From: a virus
IMG/VR virus record: IMGVR_UViG_3300033567_000010
Span: 1 to 31,195 of that record
DNA: 31,195 bases
Strand: one strand, 5' to 3'
A model generated the notes under the pieces. The model was not told the origin of the DNA and ran no database searches. It saw only the letters and a list, made by a program, of their open reading frames with translations. Positions within the stretch are counted from its first letter, which is position 1. Every line of letters starts with the position of its first letter. Positions 7,449 through 14,800 of this stretch are shown in pieces. The position numbers were made by a program, and so were the translations under genes.

Positions 7449-8678
7449 TTATTTTCCTCCTTCGGGCGGCTGTTTTGCTTTGCCCATCTGATATTGGCTA
7501 ATCAAGGATTTGTCGATGTAATTCAGTGACTGGGTTGTACGGTCACCGTTTGCTGTTGGCGCATAACCAAGGATTTCAAGTTTCTGGTTGTCGGTGAGCA
7601 ACCCTTGTTCCCCTGTCGTTTGAATTAACGCTATCTTCGATGCCGTGCTGAGGTATTGGAGATTGCGTTGGTAAAATACAACCTGGTTACCGACCGCTAA
7701 TTCACGCGAACTAAACAAAATTCGCGTAAAATTGCGGGTCAAACTCATCACGATGGGCTGAATCGTTTTTTGATAGAACGCCTCATACTGTGCGTCCGTA
7801 TAATCGCCAGTCAGGATTGGCATCGACATCCCGTAGTAGTTGAGTACGCGCTGCTGGACTTGCGCCAGCGTGCCCGGGTCGACGATGACCGGGGATTTAG
7901 CGAGCGGAATGTATTCGGCTTTAAGGTCCATGGCTAAAATTCCAGACTTGCTATCTTTGATGGCCTGCTCAAACCGTTCTCGCTCTTTCTTTTGGTCTTC
8001 ACCGTTTAGCATCGTGTTCATTTTCAGAATGCCTTGTATTTCAAGACTCGCCTTGATTGCTTTTTCAAGACCCTCAACAATAACATCGTCCGTTTTCAAC
8101 GTGGTCAGGATGGCCTCATTAAACGGTTGACCGTTAATGTCACCGCCCATGATTTCATTGAGGCTAAACTTCTTTCGCAAGTGGATTATGCCGCCATAGG
8201 GCACTGAGTATTGACTCCCGTTACGGAACGTGAAGCGGATGAACAATCGTTGTGTTTCATCCTGCATAATCTCAACCATCGTCGGGTTGATAGGGTAGAG
8301 ACCTGTGCAGTTACCTATTGCATCGTAGGTCGGATAGATATAGGCGTTGTAATTCAGCATTAACAGCCAGACGATTTTTTCAAGGAACGCGCCGGTGTCC
8401 ATGATTTCGTTGGGTCCGAACTTGAGCAGGGCATTAAGTGGGCTGTTGATAGTCGCAGTCACGCCGTTAACGTCCGTACGAATATGTCTCGGCTCCAACT
8501 TGCTGCATTCCGTCGCGATGTTATCGATGCACATCTGTACCAAGTCACTGTGGTAAATGTCGCGTCCGAACATGCGGAAAATCGGCACCTGGGCGTTGAG
8601 AAAGTCGGCATAACTCATAGGAGTTTTCTGCGCCTGCTTAGCCCCTGTCATGCTTTTGATAAACTGCATAAATCCCAA
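7449..8678 (-). CDS. Phage portal protein, HK97 family
   Basis: The 409-residue portal forms the dodecameric DNA gate at the capsid vertex. The sequence shows the family's core: IFRMFGRDIYHSDLVQMCID near residue 33, LMLNYNAYIYPTYDAIGN, GIIHLRKKFSLNEIMG, the helical region with LAQVQQRVLNYYGMSMPIL, and YEAFYQKTIQPIVMSLTRNF with the following crown helices. The start is TTG at 8678 (GGGGGTG, spacing 5); an ATG three codons later is too far from that site. It starts 11 bases after the terminase gene. Confidence 0.94.
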   Translation of the reverse strand: MGFMQFIKSMTGAKQAQKTPMSYADFLNAQVPIFRMFGRDIYHSDLVQMCIDNIATECSKLEPRHIRTDVNGVTATINSPLNALLKFGPNEIMDTGAFLEKIVWLLMLNYNAYIYPTYDAIGNCTGLYPINPTMVEIMQDETQRLFIRFTFRNGSQYSVPYGGIIHLRKKFSLNEIMGGDINGQPFNEAILTTLKTDDVIVEGLEKAIKASLEIQGILKMNTMLNGEDQKKERERFEQAIKDSKSGILAMDLKAEYIPLAKSPVIVDPGTLAQVQQRVLNYYGMSMPILTGDYTDAQYEAFYQKTIQPIVMSLTRNFTRILFSSRELAVGNQVVFYQRNLQYLSTASKIALIQTTGEQGLLTDNQKLEILGYAPTANGDRTTQSLNYIDKSLISQYQMGKAKQPPEGGK

Positions 8679-8689
8679 TCTCTCACCCC

Positions 8690-10375
8690 CTATCTGACGA
8701 TGCCGAGATACTCCGTTTGATTGCGCTGGTAGACGGCATAGGCAATAATTTTCGTCACCGCGCCGTCAATGCGTTTGTTTGATTGGTCGTTCACTTTCAC
8801 CGGCATAATGCGCCCGAGGTTGTCCATTTTCAGGCCGACGTTGCCGAGATTCCATTTGTCGATTGGATTTGCCCCGTAATTGACGAGGTCGCTTTTCAAA
8901 TCGGCTTCCAGCAGCTTCATAGGGTTGCTGAGGCCCCAATCCATCGGCACCTTCTCTGTGTCGAACCCCGCGTCCTCAAGTTCGCGCACCAGGTATCTGC
9001 TTCCCCACGCGTCGTAACCAATCTTGTACATGCGGATGCCAAACTGGTGGTACAAGTTGAGGTACCACTGCGTAATGAGCGAGTGATTGTTCTCATTGCC
9101 TGGGCTGATTTCAATAAGTCCATCCTTCGCCCACGCGAGGTAGTTTTGCTTATCATCACGCGAACCTTGTTCCACTTTTGATTCAGGGATCCAGTAGCGC
9201 GTCAAGAAGTATTTCGTGCTGTCCCCCCGCCGCATCAATAGCGCCTTGGCACAACAAAGGTCTGTTGTCTCAGATAGGTCAATACCGCCAATGCCGATGG
9301 CACCACGGAAATCTTCGACGTCAAACTTCGCCTCGCTCATATAATCAGATTCAACCAACCAGGCAGCGGACGTGTTTTGCTTCACGTTGAAATCTTTAGC
9401 CAACATAAAAATGCGCTCAGCCTTATCTAACTGGGCTTTGCGCATCTGGTCTACGATATATTTACGCTGCTTGATGGTTCCGAGCGAAGGATTGGACTTT
9501 TGCCAACTCGTTTCGTCCTGCCAAACTTCATTCTCCGAGTCCTGCGTATATAGCCAAGTCAAGAGAGTTGGGTCATCCGCGTCACCCGCTAATACGGAAT
9601 GCGCGTACCTGATTTCGTCATCGAGGTAACCGTTTCTCATGAAGCCTTCCGTTGTGATGTTGATGAACATCGGCTGCAGTTTCGTGGACATCGACTGGTC
9701 AATGGACTTCGCAATCGTGTTGTCGCGCATCTCGTTCGACTCGTCGAGGATGCCAAGGCCAATGTTGCGACCCTCTTTGTTTCTCGTCCTGTCGGACAGC
9801 CGGAATACGGAGGACTTGTTCTTGTTGTTCCACATGCCTTTCAAGTTCTTGTGGGTCCGCTTGTCAGTTGCGTCAAACAACTCGCGCATGTTGTTGATTT
9901 CGTCGAATACAATTCGACTCTGTGCGTCGTCGTTCGAAGAGCAACAGATATCCGTGCCACTCTCGCCAATCATCAACTCCGTCAAAGCAAGCGCACTGGT
10001 GAGTGTTGATTTTCCATTCTTCCTTCCGATGATGAGAATAAGTTTCTTGAACCGTCTGAGGTTCGGTTGTGGTGGCTTCTCTCCATAGTGATTGAAGTAT
10101 CCATCGTCCGTCCATCGAAAGCTGTACAGCGCCTCAATGAGCGCCTTTTGCCACACCTCCAGCAGGAAAGGTTTGCCGTAGAACGGTGCTTTCGTGTGTT
10201 TGCAGAAGGTTTCGATGAAACGCATACGGAAATTCGCCTCACGGGTGTCGTAGACGAATCGACTATCGCCCAGGTCGGCAATCAGAATGTCTAGCTGCTC
10301 CTTGAGGTCATGTCCGACGATAATGGCACCTGATTGTATTTGTGCGTAATACTCACGCAACCAGGACTTAACCAC
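8690..10375 (-). CDS. Terminase large subunit (TerL)
   Basis: The 561-residue DNA-packaging motor. The ATPase part has Walker A GRKNGKST at residues 117-124 and Walker B with catalytic acid at 207-213 (LGILDES). The C-terminal RNase H-like nuclease has the acidic motif IGGIDLSETTDL near residue 358 and YDAWGSRYLVRELED further on, followed by NPIDKWNLGNVGLKMD. Length and motifs fit the HK97/P27-linked Terminase_1 family that makes cohesive ends. The start is GTG at 10375, overlapping the small subunit by 8 bases. The ribosome site is weak, so translation is probably coupled. Confidence 0.95.
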   Translation of the reverse strand: MVKSWLREYYAQIQSGAIIVGHDLKEQLDILIADLGDSRFVYDTREANFRMRFIETFCKHTKAPFYGKPFLLEVWQKALIEALYSFRWTDDGYFNHYGEKPPQPNLRRFKKLILIIGRKNGKSTLTSALALTELMIGESGTDICCSSNDDAQSRIVFDEINNMRELFDATDKRTHKNLKGMWNNKNKSSVFRLSDRTRNKEGRNIGLGILDESNEMRDNTIAKSIDQSMSTKLQPMFINITTEGFMRNGYLDDEIRYAHSVLAGDADDPTLLTWLYTQDSENEVWQDETSWQKSNPSLGTIKQRKYIVDQMRKAQLDKAERIFMLAKDFNVKQNTSAAWLVESDYMSEAKFDVEDFRGAIGIGGIDLSETTDLCCAKALLMRRGDSTKYFLTRYWIPESKVEQGSRDDKQNYLAWAKDGLIEISPGNENNHSLITQWYLNLYHQFGIRMYKIGYDAWGSRYLVRELEDAGFDTEKVPMDWGLSNPMKLLEADLKSDLVNYGANPIDKWNLGNVGLKMDNLGRIMPVKVNDQSNKRIDGAVTKIIAYAVYQRNQTEYLGIVR

Positions 10376-10715
10376 TCCCGTTCATCCCACTCACAAAAGC
10401 GTCAAAGGCGTCTTCACCCTCGACAACATTCTTCTGCAGGACACCATTCAGCGCCTTGATGATGACAGCATAGGCATTGACGTTTTTAAGGTACTGCTTG
10501 GCGACTTCGGTCGGCTTCTGGAGTTCTGGACGATCCGGGTGGACGCGTACCATGCCCGACCGTTCGATAATGATGCGCAGTTCCGCAGTCTCCGCAAAGA
10601 GGAATGCGGCTTCCTCAATCAAACCCTCAACCAGTCGAGCTTTTGTCGGCTCGACGTCGGAGAATATTTCGTGCAATTTCGAGCGTTCTCGCGCCAGCAA
10701 CTCGGATTTCGTCAT
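10368..10715 (-). CDS. Terminase small subunit, P27 family
   Basis: A 115-residue protein that recognises phage DNA for packaging. The layout is that of P27-type small terminases (Terminase_4): SKLHEIFSDVEPTKARLVEG, LIEEAAFLFAETAELRIIIE, then a proline-rich turn (RPELQKPTEVAKQYLKNVNA) and helices ending at VVEGEDAFDAFV. The GGAGG site 8 bases before the ATG at 10715 is strong. The gene sits directly before TerL and after an HNH gene, the arrangement of cos-type HK97-like phages. Confidence 0.9.
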   Translation of the reverse strand: MTKSELLARERSKLHEIFSDVEPTKARLVEGLIEEAAFLFAETAELRIIIERSGMVRVHPDRPELQKPTEVAKQYLKNVNAYAVIIKALNGVLQKNVVEGEDAFDAFVSGMNGSG

Positions 10716-10819
10716 GTCTCTAAAAACCTCCGACGATTTTCAATTTTTTTGGTCCACGCAAAATTGAGGTTACCGTTGCGGTCTCCTGCACTTATTTTAA
10801 AAGCGCCTACCGGGGGGAG

Positions 10820-11506
10820 TCATGCGCGGTATCGCTCGAACCATGTATGGATGTATCCTTCATACTCGTCCTGCCGGTACCGCAGTCGTTCGTCCATACG
10901 CAATCGACTCAGGCACTCGTCTGCCATGGCATCACAGTACACCACCTCTGCACCTGTCTCCGCTATCGTCTGTTCTCGTTGGTGTTTATCCGCATACCCG
11001 CCGACTATCCAAGCATTGTGCCACTTGCCGTAGCGTGTGCGGATACTGTCTAACAGTTGGTTCTGCAGACTCCGCACGATGGGCAACAACGCATCGGGTT
11101 TATCATAGTCCGGTAGCATCGTGATGCTGGCATACAGCAGATTGAGGTCGATGACAATATCGCCACGCCCCTTATTTTGTTGGACGTATGTACTCTTACC
11201 AGATAGTGGCGGTCCATAGACCAGATAGACTTGTCTGCCTGTGTACTCGTATCCGAATCGCTTGTGCTCTCGGTCGTGGCAATCACGACAGACTAAACTA
11301 ATCTTCTCCGGATTCAGCGATACGTTATAGTCTTGTACATTCTCCGGCGTCAACTCTGTTTCGTGATGGCCAATTAACTCGATAGTGTTTGCGATAATCC
11401 GGTGACACCGCGAACATACTGGACCACGTTCTTGTATCAGCAGCATTCGCAAGGTTGTCCATTGGCGAGATTTGTAGAAGTTACGCAGCCATTGGTTTGT
11501 CGCCAT
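10820..11506 (-). CDS. HNH endonuclease fused to a P-loop NTPase/kinase-like domain
   Basis: A 228-residue two-domain protein. Residues 1-90 are an HNH nuclease: zinc-binding C31xxC34, the metal-binding HH47-48, N65, and C73xxCH77. Residues 92-228 are a P-loop domain: YLVYGPPLSGKST with Walker A at 98-106, then DIVIDLNLLYASI, like the zeta-toxin/polynucleotide-kinase superfamily. HNH proteins next to terminases assist cos cleavage in HK97-type phages; the kinase-like half is less common, and what it phosphorylates is unknown. I chose ATG 11506, which overlaps the previous stop as TAATG; an in-frame ATG at 11545 lies inside the upstream gene. Confidence 0.85.
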   Translation of the reverse strand: MATNQWLRNFYKSRQWTTLRMLLIQERGPVCSRCHRIIANTIELIGHHETELTPENVQDYNVSLNPEKISLVCRDCHDREHKRFGYEYTGRQVYLVYGPPLSGKSTYVQQNKGRGDIVIDLNLLYASITMLPDYDKPDALLPIVRSLQNQLLDSIRTRYGKWHNAWIVGGYADKHQREQTIAETGAEVVYCDAMADECLSRLRMDERLRYRQDEYEGYIHTWFERYRA

Positions 11507-11970
11507 TAGGTCCACGCTTTCTGTTCTTCGAGTTCCTTGCGCCATTCAACCATTTGTCGTTCGAGGTCCATCTTCATCGGTTCATTGGACCAATTTCCTT
11601 TATCCTTATTCTTCAACAGGATGAAGCAAGCAGCCACATCGGGCGGTAAATGCCTCTTTGTGGTCTCTGTGTATTTGGTAAGTCCGGTCTCTGAATCCTT
11701 GAAGTATGTTTTTGTCTCTTCGTATTCGTAACCAAGTGCACGTCTGAACAGTGCGTTCTCGACTTCTGCCACAGCAACGGCTTTGCCCTTTTTTAGGGTC
11801 TCCGATAACTCTTGATACGCCGCTACATACGTACGGAAAGTCGAAACACCAACGCCGAGGTTCTTTGCAATCTGGTCTTGCGTGAGTCCTTCACGAGTCC
11901 ACTTCTCGATGGATGGGAACTTAGGCATCACTAGAGATTCGTAATTGCTGTGTCGACCGCCTTTTCCCAT
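11506..11970 (-). CDS. Homeodomain-like HTH protein, small-terminase/transposase-like
   Basis: A 154-residue protein with an N-terminal helix-turn-helix (SIEKWTREGLTQDQIAKNLG and VGVSTFRTYVAAYQELSETL), followed by EVENALFRRALGYEYEE and PPDVAACFILLKNKDKGNWS. Databases often label this phage family transposase, but it has no catalytic domain; it resembles small terminase DNA-binding domains. It is the first gene of the late operon. The ATG at 11970 has AGGAGG at a spacing of 7; the same frame is open further upstream to 12153, but that part is the structured leader and has no start signal. It may help recognise the packaging site or be a second terminase-like factor. Confidence 0.8.
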   Translation of the reverse strand: MGKGGRHSNYESLVMPKFPSIEKWTREGLTQDQIAKNLGVGVSTFRTYVAAYQELSETLKKGKAVAVAEVENALFRRALGYEYEETKTYFKDSETGLTKYTETTKRHLPPDVAACFILLKNKDKGNWSNEPMKMDLERQMVEWRKELEEQKAWT

Positions 11971-11985
11971 GCCATCGCCTCCTAG

Positions 11986-12062
11986 TTTTTCATGTGCACT
12001 CGTGGAGGTGCGAGAATTGTGCTGTCTCGCAAAAGTTATCCTCCATGGCTGCACATGAAAAA
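11986..12062 (-). ncRNA. 77-nt nested hairpin in the late-operon leader
   Basis: Three stacked stems fold into one long hairpin. Outer: TTTTTCATGTGCA (11986-11998) with TGCACATGAAAAA (12050-12062), 13 perfect pairs. Middle: 12001-12008 with 12040-12047, 8 pairs including one wobble pair. Inner: TGCGAGA (12009-12015) with TCTCGCA (12025-12031), closing a 9-base loop. An 8-base bulge (12032-12039) lies on one side. It is transcribed leftward between a promoter and the AGGAGG of the first late gene. It does not cover that ribosome site and has no T tract after it, so it is not a simple terminator. It could be a regulatory RNA, an RNA stabiliser or a protein-binding DNA site. Confidence 0.6.
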
Positions 12063-12082
12063 GACCACCCTCGCGGATGGCC
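12058..12082 (-). terminator. Terminator/attenuator hairpin in the late leader
   Basis: On the minus strand GGCCATCC, a GCGA loop and GGGTGGTC form an 8-bp stem with two wobble pairs, immediately followed by five T. It lies about 40-65 nt after the predicted start of the promoter at 12131-12160 and ahead of the late genes. It would therefore stop most transcripts unless antitermination or readthrough occurs. Its T tract is also the outer strand of the following long hairpin. Confidence 0.7.
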
Positions 12083-12130
12083 TTGAAATGTAATCTTTTT
12101 GGTTGTGGGCAGTTTTTGAACCACAGGTGA

Positions 12131-12160
12131 ATTTTACCCCTGTTTACTGCCAACCGTCAA
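12131..12160 (-). promoter_or_regulatory. Candidate late promoter (sigma-A type)
   Basis: On the minus strand TTGACG (12155-12160) and TAAAAT (12131-12136) are separated by 18 bases, a close match to the housekeeping consensus. Transcription would start near 12123 and read into the terminator, the long hairpin and the packaging genes. The ArpU-type regulator gene ends 60 bases upstream, and a tandem Spo0A-box-like pair lies 40 bases upstream of the -35 element. Confidence 0.65.
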
Positions 12161-12200
12161 GTGCTTTGCGCCCAATCACGGCATAGCATAACTAAAATTT

Positions 12201-12217
12201 TTCGACAGGCATCGACA
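12201..12217 (-). promoter_or_regulatory. Tandem Spo0A-box-like sites upstream of the late promoter
   Basis: The minus strand reads TGTCGATGCCTGTCGAA: a perfect 0A box (TGTCGAA) and a one-mismatch copy (TGTCGAT), head to tail at a 10-bp period. Head-to-tail 10-bp repeats are the arrangement bound by Spo0A effector-domain dimers. The pair is centred about 85 bases before the predicted late start. The window encodes a Spo0A-C-like protein at 13040-13417. Binding is inference. Confidence 0.45.
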
Positions 12218-12222
12218 ATATG

Positions 12223-12678
12223 CTATTTAGTCCATATTTGTATAGCATTTAGGTCTTTTGCTAATCGCGATAAAGCTAGTGCTTTTTGTCGCCAATACGT
12301 TCTCCATGGGATTGCTAACGCCTCTTTCACGTGGTCATCGTCCGGCAACGGGTCACATCTCAAATATCGAATGCGGACAATTCCTCTCTGTATTTCTGGC
12401 AACCTCCTAACCTTTCGGTCAATGTAATCCACGAAGTCTTGCCGGCGTAAATCCTCTCTTGTAAGCATCCCCGTTCCCGACAATCCCGCAGGTCCAGAAT
12501 GGTGTACCGGGAACACCCTGATTAAGTCCGGGTCACGGGCGTTAGCATAGCCCTTCTTGGCCTTAATTGGCTCCTTGTGGTCCACTCGTTCCTGCGCTAA
12601 GTAAGACGTGCAAATTCGATAGCACTGAAAGATTTCCTGTAATGTGTTTCTTGTCGCAATCTCCCCCACCGTCGTCAC
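12223..12678 (-). CDS. ArpU-family late transcription regulator (sigma region 4-like)
   Basis: A 151-residue protein with a C-terminal half like sigma factor region 4: RRLPEIQRGIVRIRYLRCD, a short acidic linker, then VKEALAIPWRTYWRQKALAL as the helix-turn-helix and SRLAKDLNAIQIW. This layout is that of ArpU/RinA-type phage regulators that switch on late genes. The N-terminal half (YRICTSYLAQERVDHKEPIK, HSGPAGLSGTG) is typical of shorter Firmicute homologues. It is the last early gene and lies just before the late promoter, which is its likely target. The start is taken as GTG at 12678; the ribosome site is weak and a GTG three codons later is also possible. Confidence 0.8.
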   Translation of the reverse strand: MTTVGEIATRNTLQEIFQCYRICTSYLAQERVDHKEPIKAKKGYANARDPDLIRVFPVHHSGPAGLSGTGMLTREDLRRQDFVDYIDRKVRRLPEIQRGIVRIRYLRCDPLPDDDHVKEALAIPWRTYWRQKALALSRLAKDLNAIQIWTK

Positions 12679-12692
12679 CGCCCGTTCTTTGT

Positions 12693-13043
12693 CTACACCA
12701 ACAAACCGTCATAAGTACGGGCGATTCGGAATTCCACACGATCGATCAACTCAACCTTCTCCGGGTAACAGAGGATCGGGATTCCGAGATGGTGCGCTAT
12801 TGCGATTTCTAGTCTTGCACCTTTTGACTCCTGCCAGCCAGGCAGCACGATAACCGTGTCGCAACGCAACAGGTGCTCAACGCCTTTCATGTATTCAGCC
12901 CAGCTAGAGTCTTCGAGAGACACCGTAGCCGGGTTCTCAACCTCATAACCGTCTGACTGTAGCTTTGCGGCCATCTCGTGGAACGCTGCGCGATTGTAAT
13001 TCTCATATCCGGTCATGGGGCCTGAGATATAAACACGTTTCAG
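12693..13043 (-). CDS. DUF4406 nucleoside 2-deoxyribosyltransferase-like protein (probable CTG start)
   Basis: A 116-residue Rossmann-like protein related to nucleoside 2-deoxyribosyltransferases: MKRVYISGPMTGYENYNRAA at the start, CDTVIVLPGWQESKGARLE near residue 62, then AIAHHLGIPILCY. The family's first strand and nucleotide-site loop (VYISGPMTG) lie upstream of the first ATG (13016). The only good start is a CTG at 13041-13043, with AGAGGTG at a spacing of 7 and overlapping the previous TGA as CTGA. Starting at 13016 would remove the first strand and the active-site loop. The substrate is unknown; a role in nucleotide metabolism during infection is likely. Confidence 0.8.
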   Translation of the reverse strand: MKRVYISGPMTGYENYNRAAFHEMAAKLQSDGYEVENPATVSLEDSSWAEYMKGVEHLLRCDTVIVLPGWQESKGARLEIAIAHHLGIPILCYPEKVELIDRVEFRIARTYDGLLV

Positions 13044-13417
13044 CGTTCGTCACCTCTAACTTTGCGCGTGACAACCTGCAACTCAAGGGCTAAGCGCGCG
13101 ATAAAACTCCTGTTCATTGGCGGGTTAGCCCGCGTACACATTGGGAACAACTCTCTAAGCTCATCTCTGTTTCCGTGGACCCATGTTTCGCGGATGGCAT
13201 GCCGTATGTTACGTTCCACGCGCGGCAGGGTCGACTTGAATCGTTTGGCGACAACTGGGTATATCTCTTTGCTCAAAGAGCAATTTGCTTCCGTGCAATC
13301 GTGGGCAATTGTAAGCGCCACGCCCAGCATCTTATATCCGGTAAAAGGTGTTGGCACCCCAAGTCGGTTCAGTAAAACTCTTGCCTGGATTTCAACGTCA
13401 ATTTCGGTCATTTGCAT
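13040..13417 (-). CDS. Stand-alone Spo0A C-terminal (effector) domain-like regulator
   Basis: A protein of about 125 residues that aligns along most of its length with the DNA-binding domain of the sporulation regulator Spo0A: LGVPTPFTGYKMLGVALTIA, CSLSKEIYPVVAKRFKST, RVERNIRHAIRETWVHGN (the Spo0A recognition-helix region), LRELFPMCT and PPMNRSFIARLALELQ. It has no receiver domain, so it would not need phosphorylation. Known Spo0A binds TGTCGAA boxes; such sites occur near three candidate promoters in this window. Start: ATG 13417 lies 10 bases after GGGAG; a GTG at 13426 overlapping the helicase stop is too close to it. It lies in the early operon just before the DUF4406 and ArpU genes. Confidence 0.85.
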   Translation of the reverse strand: MQMTEIDVEIQARVLLNRLGVPTPFTGYKMLGVALTIAHDCTEANCSLSKEIYPVVAKRFKSTLPRVERNIRHAIRETWVHGNRDELRELFPMCTRANPPMNRSFIARLALELQVVTRKVRGDER

Positions 13418-13422
13418 ATTCT

Positions 13423-14800
13423 TCACGCTCCCTTTACTCGTTCGATTCTTGCTTTCAAGGCCTCCATCAGTCCGTCTTGCAAACTGCCTTTATTCTCAAG
13501 TGCTCTGATGACGTCTTCATCGACGCCGCCTTCGACCACCAAGTGGTGGATAATCACTTTCTCGGTTTGCCCCTGTCGATGCAATCTTTTATTGGCCTGC
13601 TGATAAAGTTCAAGGCTCCAATTCAAGCCGAACCAAATCACGTGATTACCACCTTGTTGCAGGTTCAGACCGTAGGCCGCACTTGCCGGATGCGCCAAAA
13701 GAATGTCGATTTGTTTGTTGTTCCAGTCGTCCTCGTCCTGCGGTACTTTTAGCACCCGTACTCGCAGGCCAGACCCGCCTAAAGCCTTTTGGATCCGGGA
13801 CAGGTCGTGTTGAAAGCTGTAAAACACCAATGCAGGAGAACCGTTCAACCCCTCAACCAGCTCTGTGAAGGCCTCAATCTTGCATTTGTGAATATCGATG
13901 ACGTTGCGCTGCTCGTCGTACACCGCACCGTTACACAATTGCAGTAGTTTGTTGGTCAACACTGCAGCACTTCCGGCGTCAATCGTCGTTTCATCAATCT
14001 GCAGCAACATCTCTTTCTCAAGAGACCGGTATGACTCTGCTGCCTTGCCGTCCAACACCACTGGCACTGTCACATATGGCACGTCAGGTAGCTGTAGGTA
14101 GTCCTCCGCTTTCATGCTCACACAGATGTCGCCGATTAACTGCCGGATAGTTTCGTCCGCGCCAGGCTTTAATGCGTAAGTGAAAACTCGGTCACGGTCA
14201 CGTTGGTCTGGCTCAAAGTACCTCTCGCGAAAATGTCCGATCCTTGTTCCAAGCCGTTTACCTTCGTCCAGCAAGTACACCTGCGCCCACAGGTCAAGCA
14301 GTCCGTTCGGCGCGGGCGTTCCGGTTAGCCCGACAAAACGTTTGATGTGTTGCCTCACCAACGTAAGCGCCTTGAAGCGCTTCGCCGTTGGGTTCTTAAA
14401 GCTTGAAAACTCGTCCACCACAACCATGTCGAACGGCCAGGCATTGCGGTAGTACTCTATCAACCACGGAATATTTTCGCGATTTATCACGTAGATATCA
14501 GCTGGCGTGTTTAAAGCACGCACTCGTTTTGTCACTGCCCCAAGCACCGGCACGATTCGAAGCATTTGCAAGTGGTCCCACTTCGCAGCTTCTTTGCTCC
14601 ATGTCGCTTCGGCCACTTTCTTTGGTGCGATGACCAAGACCTTTGAAACTGCAAAACGGTTAAACTTCAAATCGTTGATGGCTGTCAGTGTGATTACTGT
14701 TTTCCCAAGGCTAACCCATGTCCAAAAACAAACCCAGGGCTTCGTCTGTGATTAAACGATTGATACAATATCGCTGGTATGGGTGCGCTTTGAACATCAT
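13423..14800 (-). pseudogene. SNF2-type DEAD/DEAH helicase, frameshifted in Walker A
   Basis: A phage SF2 helicase split by a frameshift. The first part starts at ATG 14800 (GAGGTG, spacing 8) and reads FKAHPYQRYCINRLI and ALGLFLDMG, then hits TAG at 14711-14713. The rest, open from before 14670, contains TVITLTAIND, VLVIAPKKVAEATW, VVVDEFSSFKNP (DEAD-box variant), VGLTGTPAPNG, AYGLNLQQGGNHVIWFGL and RLHRQGQTEKV, all standard motifs. Removing the 4 bases CTAA (plus strand 14711-14714) restores DMGLGKT exactly. About 460 residues would be intact. An internal start at ATG 14670 would give a protein lacking Walker A. A sequencing error is the main alternative to a real mutation. Confidence 0.85.

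Noticed and set aside
11986-12062. Small transposable element (MITE) with 13-bp terminal inverted repeats
   Set aside because: The inner stems are also paired and stacked, no target duplication is seen, and the position between promoter and first gene fits a leader structure better.
11971-12153. N-terminal extension of the HTH protein to 12153
   Set aside because: The extension crosses the terminator and long hairpin and lacks a start signal, while AGGAGG precedes the ATG at 11970.
14705-14725. Programmed +1 frameshift in the helicase at GGT TAG
   Set aside because: Slipping there would give DMGSLGKT with an extra residue inside Walker A, whereas removing four bases gives the exact motif; an insertion is more likely.
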